From contig JAHNUO010000010.1 in the NCBI GenBank assembly GCA_019787685.1, forward strand, positions 620,001-684,000: a stretch of 64,000 bases of DNA. Reading direction: 5' to 3'. The notes beneath the pieces are model-generated. The model did not search any database, was not told the DNA's origin, and saw nothing but the letters and a program-made list of their open reading frames with translations. This document shows, in pieces, positions 23,044 to 34,940 of this stretch. This DNA comes from Chiua virens (taxonomy: Eukaryota > Basidiomycota > Agaricomycetes > Boletales > Boletaceae). Made by a program: the position numbers and the translations under genes. Within the stretch, counting starts at the first letter, position 1; every line of letters begins with the position of its first letter.

Positions 23044-23400
23044 CTCCTGGCCCTCTATCTCGACGTTGCGCCTTCGTTTCGACGAAGCGCTCATTCTCCT
23101 TGCGTCTTGGACGTATACCATCATGTTAGACTCGTTCGGTAACCTCGTGGCGGTCCAAATCGGCCTCGACGGCTCTCAGTTCGTCCTCCTCGACCAAGTG
23201 GCCTCCTGGCCCTCTACCTCGACAATGCACCTTCGTCTCGACGAAGCGCTCGGTTCAGTCGATCTGGGAACCTTCTGGTATGCCCTGGGCGTCGTCTCCA
23301 TCGATCTGGGTGTCCCAATCGACTTCAATCGTCCTCAGATCGACTTGGACCTCATCCTGGCCTCCTGGACCTTCAACTCGACTTGAGGACCTCGGATTGG
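23044..23400. repeat. Imperfect tandem repeat with a 159-bp period
   Basis: The motif CTCCTGGCCCTCT or its variant starts at 23,044 and 23,203, and CTCCTGGACCTT at 23,362, i.e. a spacing of 159 bp twice. The flanks also match, for example the stretch ending TTCGACGAAGCGCTC after both of the first two. 159 is divisible by three, so the repeat would be 53 residues if translated. On the minus strand units 2 and 3 give related Glu/Asp/Val-rich sequence starting GPGG. Confidence 0.7.
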
Positions 23401-24899
23401 ACTCGGATTGGTTCGTCGTGCATCCATGGTCTTCCAATAGGCTCTGGTGACCTTCAGGTGTGTTCTTCTCACCGCTTCGACACTTATCTTTGCAGCTTGA
23501 CTCGTCCTCGGCTTGGTGACCTCGTATGGCCATCGGCTTCACTCGTCTCGACTCTGGGGACTTCTGGGACACTGGTGGGACCATCATCGATTATGGACTT
23601 GCGCAACATCAAGGCAGTTGTCGGACGAGTTAAGTCGCGCAATCAATGGGGAATCGCTGATCGTTCTGTAGATTCTTGCATGGCTACATTTACAGCTGAC
23701 TCAGAAATCGGCCAACTCGCGCAGAGAGGAGATGAGGAAGCTGGGTATTAACCATAGCAATTATCTCCCATTGTCATCACGTACATTCGCATCTTTTCAT
23801 TCCTGTCACTCTGTGCTGGTTTTTCATTGTTACGTCTGTGCGCTGATAGCCCAATGTACCTTTGTGTGTGCTGATGCATCAGTGCACTTCTCAATACCTC
23901 GTAGTTATGTCCCTTATTACAATGATTTGTCGATGTCTGTCAATGTTCAGTGTCACAATGAAAAACTCTTGTTGTGCCAATCAGTGTACGTGACAATGAA
24001 ATTGCATTGCTCAGTGGACGGAGCAATGATGATAAGCGTATTTACTTCCCACAGTGTGTTGTGATGTATTCTTCAAACTGTATATGTTCTACCACCATTG
24101 AAACTGTAAAACTCGTCTTTCACGCATACTGATACGATGGGGATGGTACATACCACAAATGGCAAGTTGACGGCAACGTCAACGGTCCCAGCGGAGCAGC
24201 GAGGGAGGGCGGGAAGCACCGTGACGATGATACTTTCAATGGCGTCAGCAGTGTATTCAGTAGATGAGATCAACCATTGAGGTTAGTAGTTCATTGTGGA
24301 TCTTATTGGGAATGAGGGAGACCGTTATGATATGCGAGAACGGAACGACGACAATGTTGTAAAAACACTAAATGTGTGTATATAGTCACTTTTGATAGAG
24401 AAACTACGGTACAACTGAACGGTGTACTACGGTTACGTAAGCGATGGCTGTACCTATTACTAATCGAGATTGTGATCTCCAACAAATGTATCGTTCCATA
24501 CCATCCCAAAACGGCGCTGGAGTCGAAACATGGCATGACCACCGTCAACGTACCTACCGGGGGGAAAGCAAATACTTGATCGCGCCATGATCTTCGTAAT
24601 ACGGCGACGACGAGAAACATGATTGGCTGTGGTGGATCACTCCCGCCCTTGGCGATAAAATGTCAGCCAAAACGTCGGTTTCGACTAAGCTGACATGTGG
24701 ATCTCGATGAGCGAGGTAAAAATTTGGTGGGCCACAACATTTCTGTGACGGGTCAGTATTGACACCCCTCAGCGATATGAACACACGGACTGCCAGTAGC
24801 AAATGGACAATGACACAGAGAGAGAGCTATCACGATCGCACCAGGTAGAAAGAGCTGGAACGCCAGGTGATATTATATTTATGATGCCGACGAGTGATG
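23401..24899. other. Gene-poor region, nothing recognised
   Basis: Several 60-120 residue frames on both strands lack motifs, splice partners or biased composition. No tRNA or rRNA was seen. Confidence 0.35.
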
Positions 24900-25850
24900 G
24901 AGATGACGCTGTTGGATAGGGGGCGTAGCAGACCAATCTGAAATTCTTTTGGCCGCGATGGACGGGAACTTGAAGAACAACGCAAAAGGTATAAAGTCAA
25001 AGATGCGACTCTAGTACTTCTATCAAACAACGTCAGAGTATCGTACAGTCAAGCATAGAAGACGACGGGGAAAGTGACGGTTTCGAACGTCACAAGGTTG
25101 GGGGGCGTGTTAGTCTCGTTGCAGAGACGCACTATTTCGTGATCCACGAATGGCGAGGTAGAGAGTTCGAGATTTGAGCTTGGCGTCGCCTGACCGACGA
25201 CCGCGAACGAAACCGTGTCCGCGACTCCAACCTCCCTTTGTGAACGAGCCCGCTCGCGCGTGCGAATGAGACATGAGAGCGAGGGAGTATATGACAACAC
25301 GTAGAGATCCACGAGATTGGCCTGATTTCCTTTCGTTCGATGTGGACTGGAAGCATGGGAGGGTAGGATCGTGAAGTGTGACGTCGGGCACCACCATATG
25401 CGCGAGTGTAAAGGAAGCTGAACGTCGTTCTGGAGTACATCGACGATCGGCTTGACCACGTTGACCTACAACTCGCGCAACATGCTCAGCCAAAATTATC
25501 TGTTGTCTCCGTCAGCGTGAGGGTCTTGAATGAGCTCCGAGAATTGAGAACACAATCGGACAACGCGATAATTTTCCAGAGGTACATGGGTGGGCGGACG
25601 ATAACAATGAGCGCGTCGCAATCGAATTCACTTGCATTGACGATTATGACGAGACCATGTTCGGCGGCTCGTTGGAGGTCATCGAAGTGCGGTGGTAAGA
25701 GGAACCGTGAGAGCCCTTCCTCCCGAACGCGCCAGTATGGCTCCGTCCCCCCACTCCCTTGGGCAAGGTTTCTGAGACTTGCGCTTAACCGTGTGGAACT
25801 GTTTTTGAGATCTTGACCTTTCTCACCATGACCCTCCAGTCTGTCGCAGG
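24900..25850 (-). pseudogene. CHAT-domain relic (second copy of the CHAT gene 3' half)
   Basis: Minus-strand frames reproduce the CHAT gene from RGRKGHE-equivalent sequence (~25,840) through QGSGG, EPYWRVREE, FLLPPHFDDLQRAAEHG, HSRIWWCPT, NLVDLYVLSYTPSLS, RTRERARSQ and FETVT (~25,090). It then jumps straight into the CHAT-gene 3' flank (~25,070-24,900). The segment carrying both catalytic motifs (HLACHG and SACHTA in the intact copy) is therefore deleted. Further damage is visible: a missing block after WRVREE and a frame change with stop near 25,486. At HSRIWWCPTS this copy is in frame where the intact gene has an extra base, which makes it a useful reference. Confidence 0.85.
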
Positions 25851-27015
25851 ATCTTACACGAAGCATCAAACAAAAATTCGTGATATTAGCACCTTTGAAT
25901 ACAACAACATCGAGTATGTCGTACATATTTTTTCGAAACTGTTTCACAACGAGAACGCCACCCCGTTGTTTCTATGCGGTGCCGCTCGACTCGCGGTCCG
26001 CGCCTTGAGTGCAAGTGGATCATCTCTGGCAGCGATCGTACGCCTGGATACGATGAAGTAAAGTCAGGCTGCTGAAGAAGTAATACCTCGAGCCCTGCGA
26101 ACAGTACTGTGTCCAAGGACCGTCCATGTCGTGAGAGTAAACTCGCCCCGGAAACCCTATCGAGGAAACAAAGCACGGACCCGGGTAGTGAACATCGACT
26201 ATATGTTGGGGGGAATTTGAACGACTCATCTTGTGCTTGCTGAGTTCCCTTTGTCTGCGAATCACAGCACAGTATGTATCTTGAACCAGTATCAGCAATA
26301 ACCTACGTCCGAAATGCTTCTATCAGCATTCAACAGTGACACGTAGCAGGGACGCCACATGCCACATATCCTTCGACTGAGCTTAGGCTAGACAATACGC
26401 GACCGACAGAATCGGTGTATAGTCTGGGTGTAGCAGTGTCATCTTCGAGGACGTCTCTGTTCAGACCATAAACTGCAAAAAATGAGTTGAAAAATGAGTC
26501 GGTCAGAGGCAAATGTGGTGGATATACCCTGAGTAACGACAACGACTTTTTGAAGATATTTTCTGGTGCTCGCCACGAGGTCTGATCAGGTTCAGAGTGG
26601 AAGGAGAGGGTACGCATCGACGGTATCGTTCCAAGCCTCGAAAAACCACGCAGGACACCACTGTCAGCGTAGAGGAACAACGATCCAAAAAACACTCGTC
26701 TGGCTGTGGTCCATTCCGTTCCATGCAAAAGTCTGTCGTCTTCTTCGGTCCTGGTCCCAGGATCTCGACTGACGGTGAGATTGTAGTGAGGTGAGGCTAA
26801 AGAACGGAGCCAGCCGGGCCGGGTGTGTCAACCAATGAAAATGCTGCACAAGGATCTTGACCAGAGACCACGATCAGAGCTTTGAGCTCGTATATGATTT
26901 TCACCCAGAGCACGCGCGACGAGTCAGTCAACGTCTTTCTGATATTTCTCGCCGTCGTTAACAGTTTGATAGCTATCTCAGTGACCTCGTCTTCTCTCTT
27001 CTGCCTCTGTGAAAA
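25851..27015. other. Intergenic; one unassigned minus-strand frame
   Basis: Minus 26,728-26,330 is open for 132 residues with ordinary composition (contains RVFFGSLFLYADSG) and could be an exon, but no family was recognised and no splice partners are convincing. The last 150 bp are the promoter of the carbamoyl-phosphate synthase gene. Confidence 0.35.
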
Positions 27016-30000
27016 ATGCTCACCACCGCACGCGTTTTACCCTCTCTAAATGCCCTCGCCCGCACTCACCACCCCTCTGCCCGCCTTTTCTCCACCAGTA
27101 TCCCCTCGTGCTCGTATCGCACCCACCCACCCTCTGCGTGCGATCGCTGCTCCGGCTGTCGGTTCATACGCACCAAAAGATGGCGAACACGTCCTCAACT
27201 CCCCCTCAGAACTTGCCCGAAATTGTCTGCAAAAGTCCTTCCCCAACTCGATCGTCCAAAGGTTAATAAAGTCGTCGTCGTCGGCAGTGGTGGCCTCTCC
27301 ATCGGCCAGGCCGGCGAGTTCGATTACTCTGGTTCCCAAGCCATGAAAGCCCTTCGCGAGGAAGGCATCGAAGCCGTGCTTATCAACCCAAACATTGCCA
27401 CTTGGCAGACCAGTCATCAACTAGCGTCCGAAGTTTACTTCCTTCCGATTACCACGGACTATGTCGCATACGTTTTGGAAAAAGAGCGTCCCGATGGAAT
27501 TTTACTCACCTTTGGTGGTCAGAGTGCTTTGAACGTTGGCATTGCCCTCGACAAGATGGGCATCCTTGATCGCCTCGATGTCAGGGTGCTCGGAACACCC
27601 ATCAGGACACTCGAGGTTTCCGAAGATCGTGACCTCTTTGTACAAGCTCTCAAAGGTTCGTCCTCGTGTTTGCCTGATAGTCGATTAGATTCTCACGTGG
27701 CTCTACCAGAAATCAACATACCAGTCGCACAATCGACTGCTGTCTCCAGTGTCGATGCGGCTCTTGAAGCTGCAGAAAAAATTGGCTACCCGGTCATCCT
27801 TCGTTCCGCGTTCACTCTCGGTGGCCTAGGATCTGGCTTCGCCAACAATCCTGTCGAGTTACGCGATCTCTCTGCCAAATCTCTTTCGCTTTCCCCTCAA
27901 GTTCTCATCGAACGCAGTATGAAAGGCTGGAAGGAACTCGAGTACGAAGTCGTTCGTGATGGTGCCGACAACACCATCATCTGTTGCAACATGGAAAACT
28001 TTGATCCTTTGGGAACGCACACGGGTGACTCGATCGTCGTCGCCCCCAGTCAAACGTTGAACGATGACGAGTACCACATGTTGCGGAGTGCAGCCATCAA
28101 GGTCATTCGGCATCTGGGTGTCGTCGGAGAGTGTAATATCCAATACGCCCTCAACCCGAAGTCGCGAGAATATTGTGTCATCGAAGTCAACGCACGGTAT
28201 GTGGGCCACTATCTCTGATGGATAACTGCTGATGTTTTCAGTCTGAGCCGTTCGTCCGCGTTGGCCTCCAAAGCAACGGGTTACCCCCTCGCTTACACCG
28301 CCGCCAAACTTGCCCTCGGTCACACCCTTCCCGAGTTGCCCAATGCTGTCACGAAAACGACAACTGCTTGCTTCGAGCCGTCCCTCGATTACATTGTGAC
28401 CAAGATCCCGAAATGGGATCTCGCCAAATTCAGCACCGAGGTCAACCGTGAGGTTGGTAGCGCCATGAAGAGTGTTGGTGAAGTGATGGCCATCGGTAGG
28501 ACGTTCGAAGAGAGCCTTGCAAAAGGCTGTCCGTATGGTGGATCCCAGGTGGCGCGGGTTTGAGGTGGTCGGAGGGCTGAAGAAACTGGAGGAAGCAGGC
28601 GAGTTGGAACGAGCGCTCAGGCGTCCTACGGACATGCGGCTATTTGCGATCGCGTACGCAATGTACAACGGCAAGTACAATGTAGACGAGATTCACGATT
28701 TGACCTAAGATCGACAAGGTATGTCTCACTCAACGCTCGTGGTTTCGACTACTTATGCCTGATGTCCTCGCAGTGGTTCCTGTACAAGATTGAAAACATT
28801 GTCACCACGTCTCAGGCCCTTTCCACCATAGGCAATCTCTCTGCTGTTCCCCCATCTCTCATATTGACCGCAAAAAGACAAGGATTCTCCGACTCTCAAA
28901 TTTCGTCCCTCTTAAACACCACCGAAGGCCAGGTTCGCCATTTCCGTAAAACGCAGGACCCGCCTATCACTCCGTTTGTGAAACGGATTGACACACTGGC
29001 GGCCGAGTACCCTGCCCACACTAACTATCTCTACACGACGTACAACGCATCCACGCATGACGTCACTTTCGACGATCACGGTACCATGGTTCTCGGCAGT
29101 GGTGTCTACCGTATCGGCAGCAGTGTCGAGTTTGACTGGTGCGCCGTCACTTGTGCGCGCAAGCTACGGGAGATGGGCGATACTGTGAACGAGGACGGGA
29201 CGAGCGTTGGTGGGAAGACGATCATGGTCAACTACAACCCCGAGACAGTCAGCACGGACTTTGACGAAGCAGACAGATTGTACTTTGAAGGAATTGGGTT
29301 GGGAACGAGTGATGGACATTTATGAGTTGGAGGGGGCGAAGGGCGTTATTGTTAGTGTCGGAGGTGGGTGCCCCCTTTTTCCATAGTGTTGCAAAGTTGG
29401 ATTGACGGGCTATTTCAATAGGCCAATTGCCTCAAAACATTGCACTTCGTCTCAAAGAGAGTGGTGTCAACGTCCTCGGCACGGATCCTTCCCAGATCGA
29501 CAATGCAGAGGACCGCCACAAATTCTCGAGCGTCCTTGATTCGATCGGTGTCGATCAACCCGAGTGGACGGAAGTCACGTCACTGGAGGCTGCCAGGGAA
29601 TTTGCAAACCGTGTCAGGTTAGTAGACGTGAGCTCGTGCGGTTGAGCAGAATGAGATACTGATGCACATCATGTAGCTATCCTGTCCTCGTACGGCCTTC
29701 GTATGTTCTTTCTGGCGCCGCGATGAACATTGTGCATGAAGAGTCAACACTTTCGCACACACTTACTGCCGCGTCTTCCGTTTCCCCACTCCACCCTGTT
29801 GTCATCACCAAGTTCATTTCTAACGCGCAAGAAATCGATGTCGACGCTGTCGCTTACAAGGGCCAGCTGCTCGTCCACGCCATCAGCGAACACGTTGAAA
29901 ATGCCGGCGTCCATTCTGGGGATGCCACCCTTGTGCTCCCTCCTTACACGCTGAGTGAGCGTGACCTCGACAGGCTGAAGGACATTGCGTCGCGCGTCGC

Positions 30001-30902
30001 CCAAGCATTTGAGATCTCTGGACCTTTCAATATGCAGGTGATCAAGAAGCCCGCGTCCAAAGTAGGCGAGGAGGACGCGCTCAAGGTGATCGAATGTAAC
30101 CTGCGTGCATCGCGTTCGTTCCCGTTCGTGTCCAAGGTGCTGGGACACAACTTTATCGAGACGGCGGCAGCGGCGATCACGGGTATTGACGTGCCCGAAC
30201 CGGTTGATTTGATGAAGGAACAACGAGACTATACAAGTATCAAGGTGGCCCAGTTTTCATGGACACGGTTGGGGGGTGCTGATCCTTTCCTTGGCGTCGG
30301 TGAGTATCTATTCGACCATACATCTTTGCTTTGCTTACAGGGTGACCTTAGAAATGGCGAGCACGGGCGAAGTCGCTTCCTTTGGTGCCGACGTGTATGA
30401 AGCATACTGGGCTTCGCTGCTTTCCACGACCGGCTTCAAGCCTCCTCGGGCTCGTTCCGGCGTGCTCATCGGCGGCTCACCCAAAACGCCTGAGCTCCCA
30501 TTCATCGCCAAAACGCTCCACTCGCTCGGGTTCAAGCTCTACGTCTCCTCCCCTGCGGTCGAAGCCGCGCTGACCGCCCTTCCTCACGTGACCTGCAAAC
30601 GCATATTTTTCCCGACCACGGACAAGCGCCGTCTACGCGAGGTGTTTGACGAATACGAGATCCAGTCGGTGATCAACCTCGCGCAGGGACGGGGTACGGG
30701 CCGGGAGGACGAGGACTACGTGGCGCGACGAAACGCGGTCGATTTTGGGTTGCCGTTGTTGAACAATGCCAAGTGTGCGGCGTTGTGGGTGGAGGCGCTG
30801 AGACGCAAGATGGCGGATGGACGGGGGTTGGTTGGGTATGAAGAGGGGCACGTGCCGAGTGAGGTCAAGAGCTGGCGGGAGTTTGTTGGGAGACGGGCGT
30901 GA
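27016..30902 (+). CDS. CPA2: Carbamoyl-phosphate synthase, arginine-specific large chain, mitochondrial
   Basis: Makes carbamoyl phosphate from bicarbonate, ammonia and 2 ATP for arginine synthesis. The first ~30 residues ([16 protein letters not shown]...) are Arg/Ser-rich without acids, typical of a mitochondrial presequence. The first synthetase half starts at [20 protein letters not shown] (~27,280) and includes [11 protein letters not shown] and [11 protein letters not shown]. The oligomerisation region follows ([10 protein letters not shown], ~28,775), then the second half ([18 protein letters not shown] ~29,675; [16 protein letters not shown] ~30,090). The C-terminal regulatory MGS-like domain starts at [11 protein letters not shown] (~30,455). 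Introns are short and in phase. Three single-base insertions break the frame: an extra G near 28,525, an extra T at 28,706 creating TAA in DLTKIDK, and an extra G near 29,290. The surrounding protein is so well conserved that these look like sequence errors. A relic of the 3' end lies at 36.6 kb. Confidence 0.92.
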
Positions 30903-31384
30903 GCACCAAGTGCTTTGTACGATTAACTGCTACGTGTATACTATGAGACTTGAAGCTTGAAGTCTGAGACGGAACGTTCAAACGAACATTGGCATGTTTG
31001 GTAAATGCGATCACGGGCAACTGTTGGCACACTTTTTTTCATCTCTGGCTTGGCCTACCACTTTAACAAAACTCTACGTAGGCTTTAAACTCTAGTACTA
31101 TAACTGTGGGTTTCCCTGGCGACTGGTGACCGGTGACCACGTATGTTACCGCGTGACATGCATATAGTAGCCGTTCCGCTCGTCGCTCGTCTTTCCCCTA
31201 GCGTCGAGCTGGCCTGATCTCGTGTCCAACGTCGTGTGAGGGCCGCGGGCTCTAGCGATCCTAATGCTGTACCAGTGAGTACCCTGTTACCGTTCCACGG
31301 TTTCGTGGCGTCGCGTTCGGATCATCCAGGTTGGACACCTTCCTACGGATTTTTACGATGCGCTTATGCGGCTACATACCATGA
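30903..31384. other. Intergenic after CPA2
   Basis: 3' flank of CPA2, then promoter or first-exon region of the acyltransferase gene. A frame at 31,236-31,448 is open but does not join the downstream protein in phase. Confidence 0.4.
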
Positions 31385-33480
31385 CTGGACGTTACTCGAC
31401 ACACATCCGACTCAAGGCCCCATTTCCGTCGTCCATTGGACGCGTTAGAGAGTTCCTTCATCTGGGGTAGCTTCTACCACGGGGTAAATGATGCAAAAGA
31501 TACACACCTCTTTTCAGATGCCAACATTGTCAAGGCGTGGTTGTCTGCGGGAAGGCGCTTTCCCCTCGTCGGTGCCACCGTACAAGGCCCCTGGGCGTTC
31601 AAGGGCCTGCCCTCCTTCCCAAACCCCATTTTTTCATCCGGGGACGCGACCTCGTTGTCCTCCGACCACGCGACATCGTCTTTGGGCACCTCGCGTCCGC
31701 AGAGGAGGTCGACAGCTGGGTGCATGCGATCTTGGACGGCCCGCGCACGCTGTCACAGGACTTGTTGGCGCAGTTATACGTCTTTCGCCAGAACGTGCTG
31801 CACATAATGACGTTGACAGCCCATTGCATCGGGGACGTGACCGCGATGAACTCGTTTGCGCGGTGCTTCTTGGATCTGCTCGCGCAGGTCCCGTTGGAAG
31901 ACAGGCTGGCCATGGTTGTTCCCATGGCAGAACGCGAACATGTCCAGCTGCGCGTGCAGAGTCCCGCGAGACGACGGTGGCAAAAGGTCGCGAACGTGAT
32001 CCTCCAATCGCGTATGGGAAAGCCACAGGTAGGCGCGTTTCTGCGATGGAGACTTGCCTGGATAGCTGATGCGTTGTTCTCGTAGGGTGGCCATGCACTT
32101 CCATGGCGCATCACACCATCGACATCCTTCACCGCCACACGCTCTCGCCCGTGCGAGCATTATCGTCCCCGAAGAGACTGCTGCGGTGTTGGACAACTGT
32201 CGTCGACACAAAGTCACGTTTGGAAATGCGTACTTTGCACTCACACAAGTGGCCATGACCCGGTTGCTTTACCGACGGTACTTGCGTGGGGATATATCCG
32301 AGGAAGAATGGGCGTATCGAAAGAAAGAGCCGCATATCATTGCAGGTCCGTCCAGCCTCCGTCGGTATCTCGACAAGGCATGTTTTGGAAGGGTGGTAGC
32401 GGGGAATCGACGCCGTCCATCGGGACTCTTTTAAAAAGGCTGCCTTTCATCCCACTTGGTGAAACAGAGGGACGGTATCAGCCTCATGGACAAAACCTCG
32501 GTCTCTCGGATGGTGCACCGCCAGTTTCAGAGTTCCTCACGTTCGGTCAGTTCCTACACCGTATGGACTTGGTCAAGAAGCAGGCGGACGCGATTTTCCA
32601 TCATCCGCTATTTTTCGAGCTTGCGTATACGTGGAACGCAACGGTTGAAATATTATTCCGGCAAACGACGTTGCAGTTGTTGGAACCCATTGAAGCCTCT
32701 AAGGACGGAGAAGACGAGGACGAGTCGGACTCGGAGGTACTCAAGGTTATGGTCATACCTGTCACGCTGGCCCACGAAGGTTTCAGCTTCAGTAATGTAC
32801 GTTTTTGTTCTCCCTTTTGATGCCGGTTGTTGATCGCGACTGGTAGCTGGATTCGATACTGCTTCTCAAATATCCCCTACCACCCACACATCCGCTTTCC
32901 CCATTTTCTTCCATTCCACACCCATCCAAAGCAGGATATCTCGCCCCATTGTCTTCGTCCGCTCTGTCGGGCTCGGCAACTACGGTCGCTTCCTGCACGG
33001 CTAGTACAGCCTCAAGAATTCAGATAGACGACTGGATATGTTTACTTGTTATGTTAACAATGTCAAGAGGCCGTGGTAGAGGGATGGATGGAAGAAATTA
33101 AGGGGGCAGTGTTTTGTGGTATCTTGGCCGGCCCCATGAGTCGCATCGGGCCAGGGAACGTCACGCTGGAAATGTTGAAGCTGGATCGGAGCCAAGACAA
33201 GGCAGACAAGCTAAACCATGAATACGAACGTGACACCGATGCCTATGTGGCACTCTTTTTTTCCAAACCGGCGGCCAAGTCTCGGCGTAGATGGGTATTT
33301 AGATCTGGTAGAAGATTATTCGGATCTCGTCTGAAAGACTTGCACGCGCGAGTGAGCAAAGTAGACCTGCGCAGGGTGTATTTGGTTGGTCCAACGTGCG
33401 TTGAATCAACATTCAGGTTTTCCATAGTACCTGTTATGTTCACCAGGACCCGGCTCTCCCCGCACTAGACTCTAGATTAG
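31385..33480 (+). CDS. Condensation/HxxxD-type acyltransferase-like protein
   Basis: Several exons and frames together give a protein resembling the fungal CoA-dependent acyltransferase (condensation-domain) superfamily. It opens FRRPLDALESSFIWG (~31,425). The family's active-site signature HxxxD is present as HCIGD (~31,822) within LTAHCIGDVTAMNSF. Later pieces are GGHALPWRITPS (~32,085), a region with VTFGNAYFALTQVA (~32,215), RLPFIPLGETEG (~32,440), a helical FLTFGQFLHRMDLVKKQADAIF (~32,540, in part), and VVEGWMEEIKG (~33,075). The frame changes inside conserved stretches near 31,610, 32,150 (+1) and 32,390 (-1), as in other genes here. The usual core catalytic DFGWG-type motif was not identified. 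Beyond ~33,120 a basic, unrecognised tail continues with an in-phase exon to 33,550; whether it belongs to this gene is uncertain. Substrate unknown. Exact start not determined. Confidence 0.5.
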
Positions 33481-34730
33481 ACCAGCTCGACGCTAGGGAA
33501 AAACAGGAGCGACGAGCGAAACGACTCGTGTCCATGGGTGACAAGCAGGTGGGGGATCACACACATTCCATGACGTATACATAGGCAGACCGATGCATTG
33601 GCCGACACACAGACCTCGGGGGACTAGTCGCCTTCTGACAGTATTGTAGACTCATCACAAAGATGTAGCCCTTGAAGAATCCGCCCTCGACCCGGAACCC
33701 CGGGCCTTCAGGCCTTCGTATCCGAAAGACTGGCAGGAGTGCTAGCGTGTAGAGTGCATCCGAGTCGGCGCGGGTTTATCCGCCTTGGAGACTCGCCGGC
33801 AGGCCGCCACACAGTTGCAGAAAACCGCGTCCTTTCGAGAGTGGGTACACGCAAGGAGGTGAGTGTCACAAAGACAGATGATGACCGATCGCCACCTGCC
33901 TAGTCCCAATGAAGGAGAACTGAGTCTCCCACCTTATCAGCATCACACATTGACACCAAAAGCATAGACCATTTCCCCCGTCGGTGTAGAATATCCTCCG
34001 ACTCGATTGCCAACGTTATTGCGAATCAAAAGTGACAGAAATGACACTTGCCCCATACGACTCGGCCCCATTTTAATAACACATGCTTTCAAACGTTATC
34101 ATATTGTCTCCCAGACTCGGAGACACTCGGACGTACTGTAGTACGTTCGACTCATCCGAAATTCTTCTTTGCTCCCACTTGAAGCTTCATCTAATTTTAA
34201 TCCCCGTGTGTCAAGTTGCTAAACTATTCACCTCACTCTTCTCCACTCCACTCTTCTCCACTCCTGCAATCTCAATTCGTTTCAATTTTTGCACAGCTAA
34301 TGGAACCTTTTTTCCCCCGCAGTTTGACGTTCTTGATCTGTAATATGGCGTGACTGCTGTACAAGTATGTGGAAGACCGATCAATCGGTGAGTCTGACGC
34401 CTGTGAATGCTTGAGCGGTGACTTCACCGCTGGCAAGTCTAGCAGGTGGCTCCGCCCGCCGGTTGTCTCTTCGAAACAGAGGATTGGAATTTAGGCTGTC
34501 GACGGACCTTGACATGAGAGAATAATATTTCGATAGCTATTGTCTGTGAGATTTACAGTACGTACTTGCGGCAGGATCATGCGTCATGGCAGTCCAAGTC
34601 AATGGCACGTCGGGCTCCTAGTGACTTGAACTTGAAGTCACCCAATGCCATTGATTGGCATGCACCTCAAACTTTCAAGTTTACGAGTGGCACGATTCAA
34701 GGTTGGTGCTAAGCACTGAGCGGCGTCAAC
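33481..34730. other. Coding-like remnant then intergenic sequence
   Basis: At about 33,435-33,550 an exon encodes a charged stretch (SRLDQLDAREKQERRAKRL), and at 33,660-33,750 another encodes LDPEPRAFRPSYPKDWQE before a stop. They look like the end of the preceding gene or a small broken gene. From ~33,900 to 34,700 nothing is recognised. Confidence 0.35.
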
Positions 34731-34940
34731 TGTCCAGGCTTGATCGGCTGTTCTTTCATTCGAACCTACGAGACAGGCGATGGACCCTTCACTTCCCCCT
34801 ATCGAAGCTCAGACAGCCGAAAGAACCATGCGGACAACGGCTGGTATACACGTAATGCATCATGTCTATCGAATTCACCGAGAAAGGGAACATATCACAG
34901 CCGGCAAGCAAAGATAACTAAGACATCCCCATTGAATCGC

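Noticed and set aside
27859..28680. 273-residue minus-strand frame opposite CPA2
   Set aside because: An antisense shadow of the conserved CPA2 reading frame; no domain of its own.
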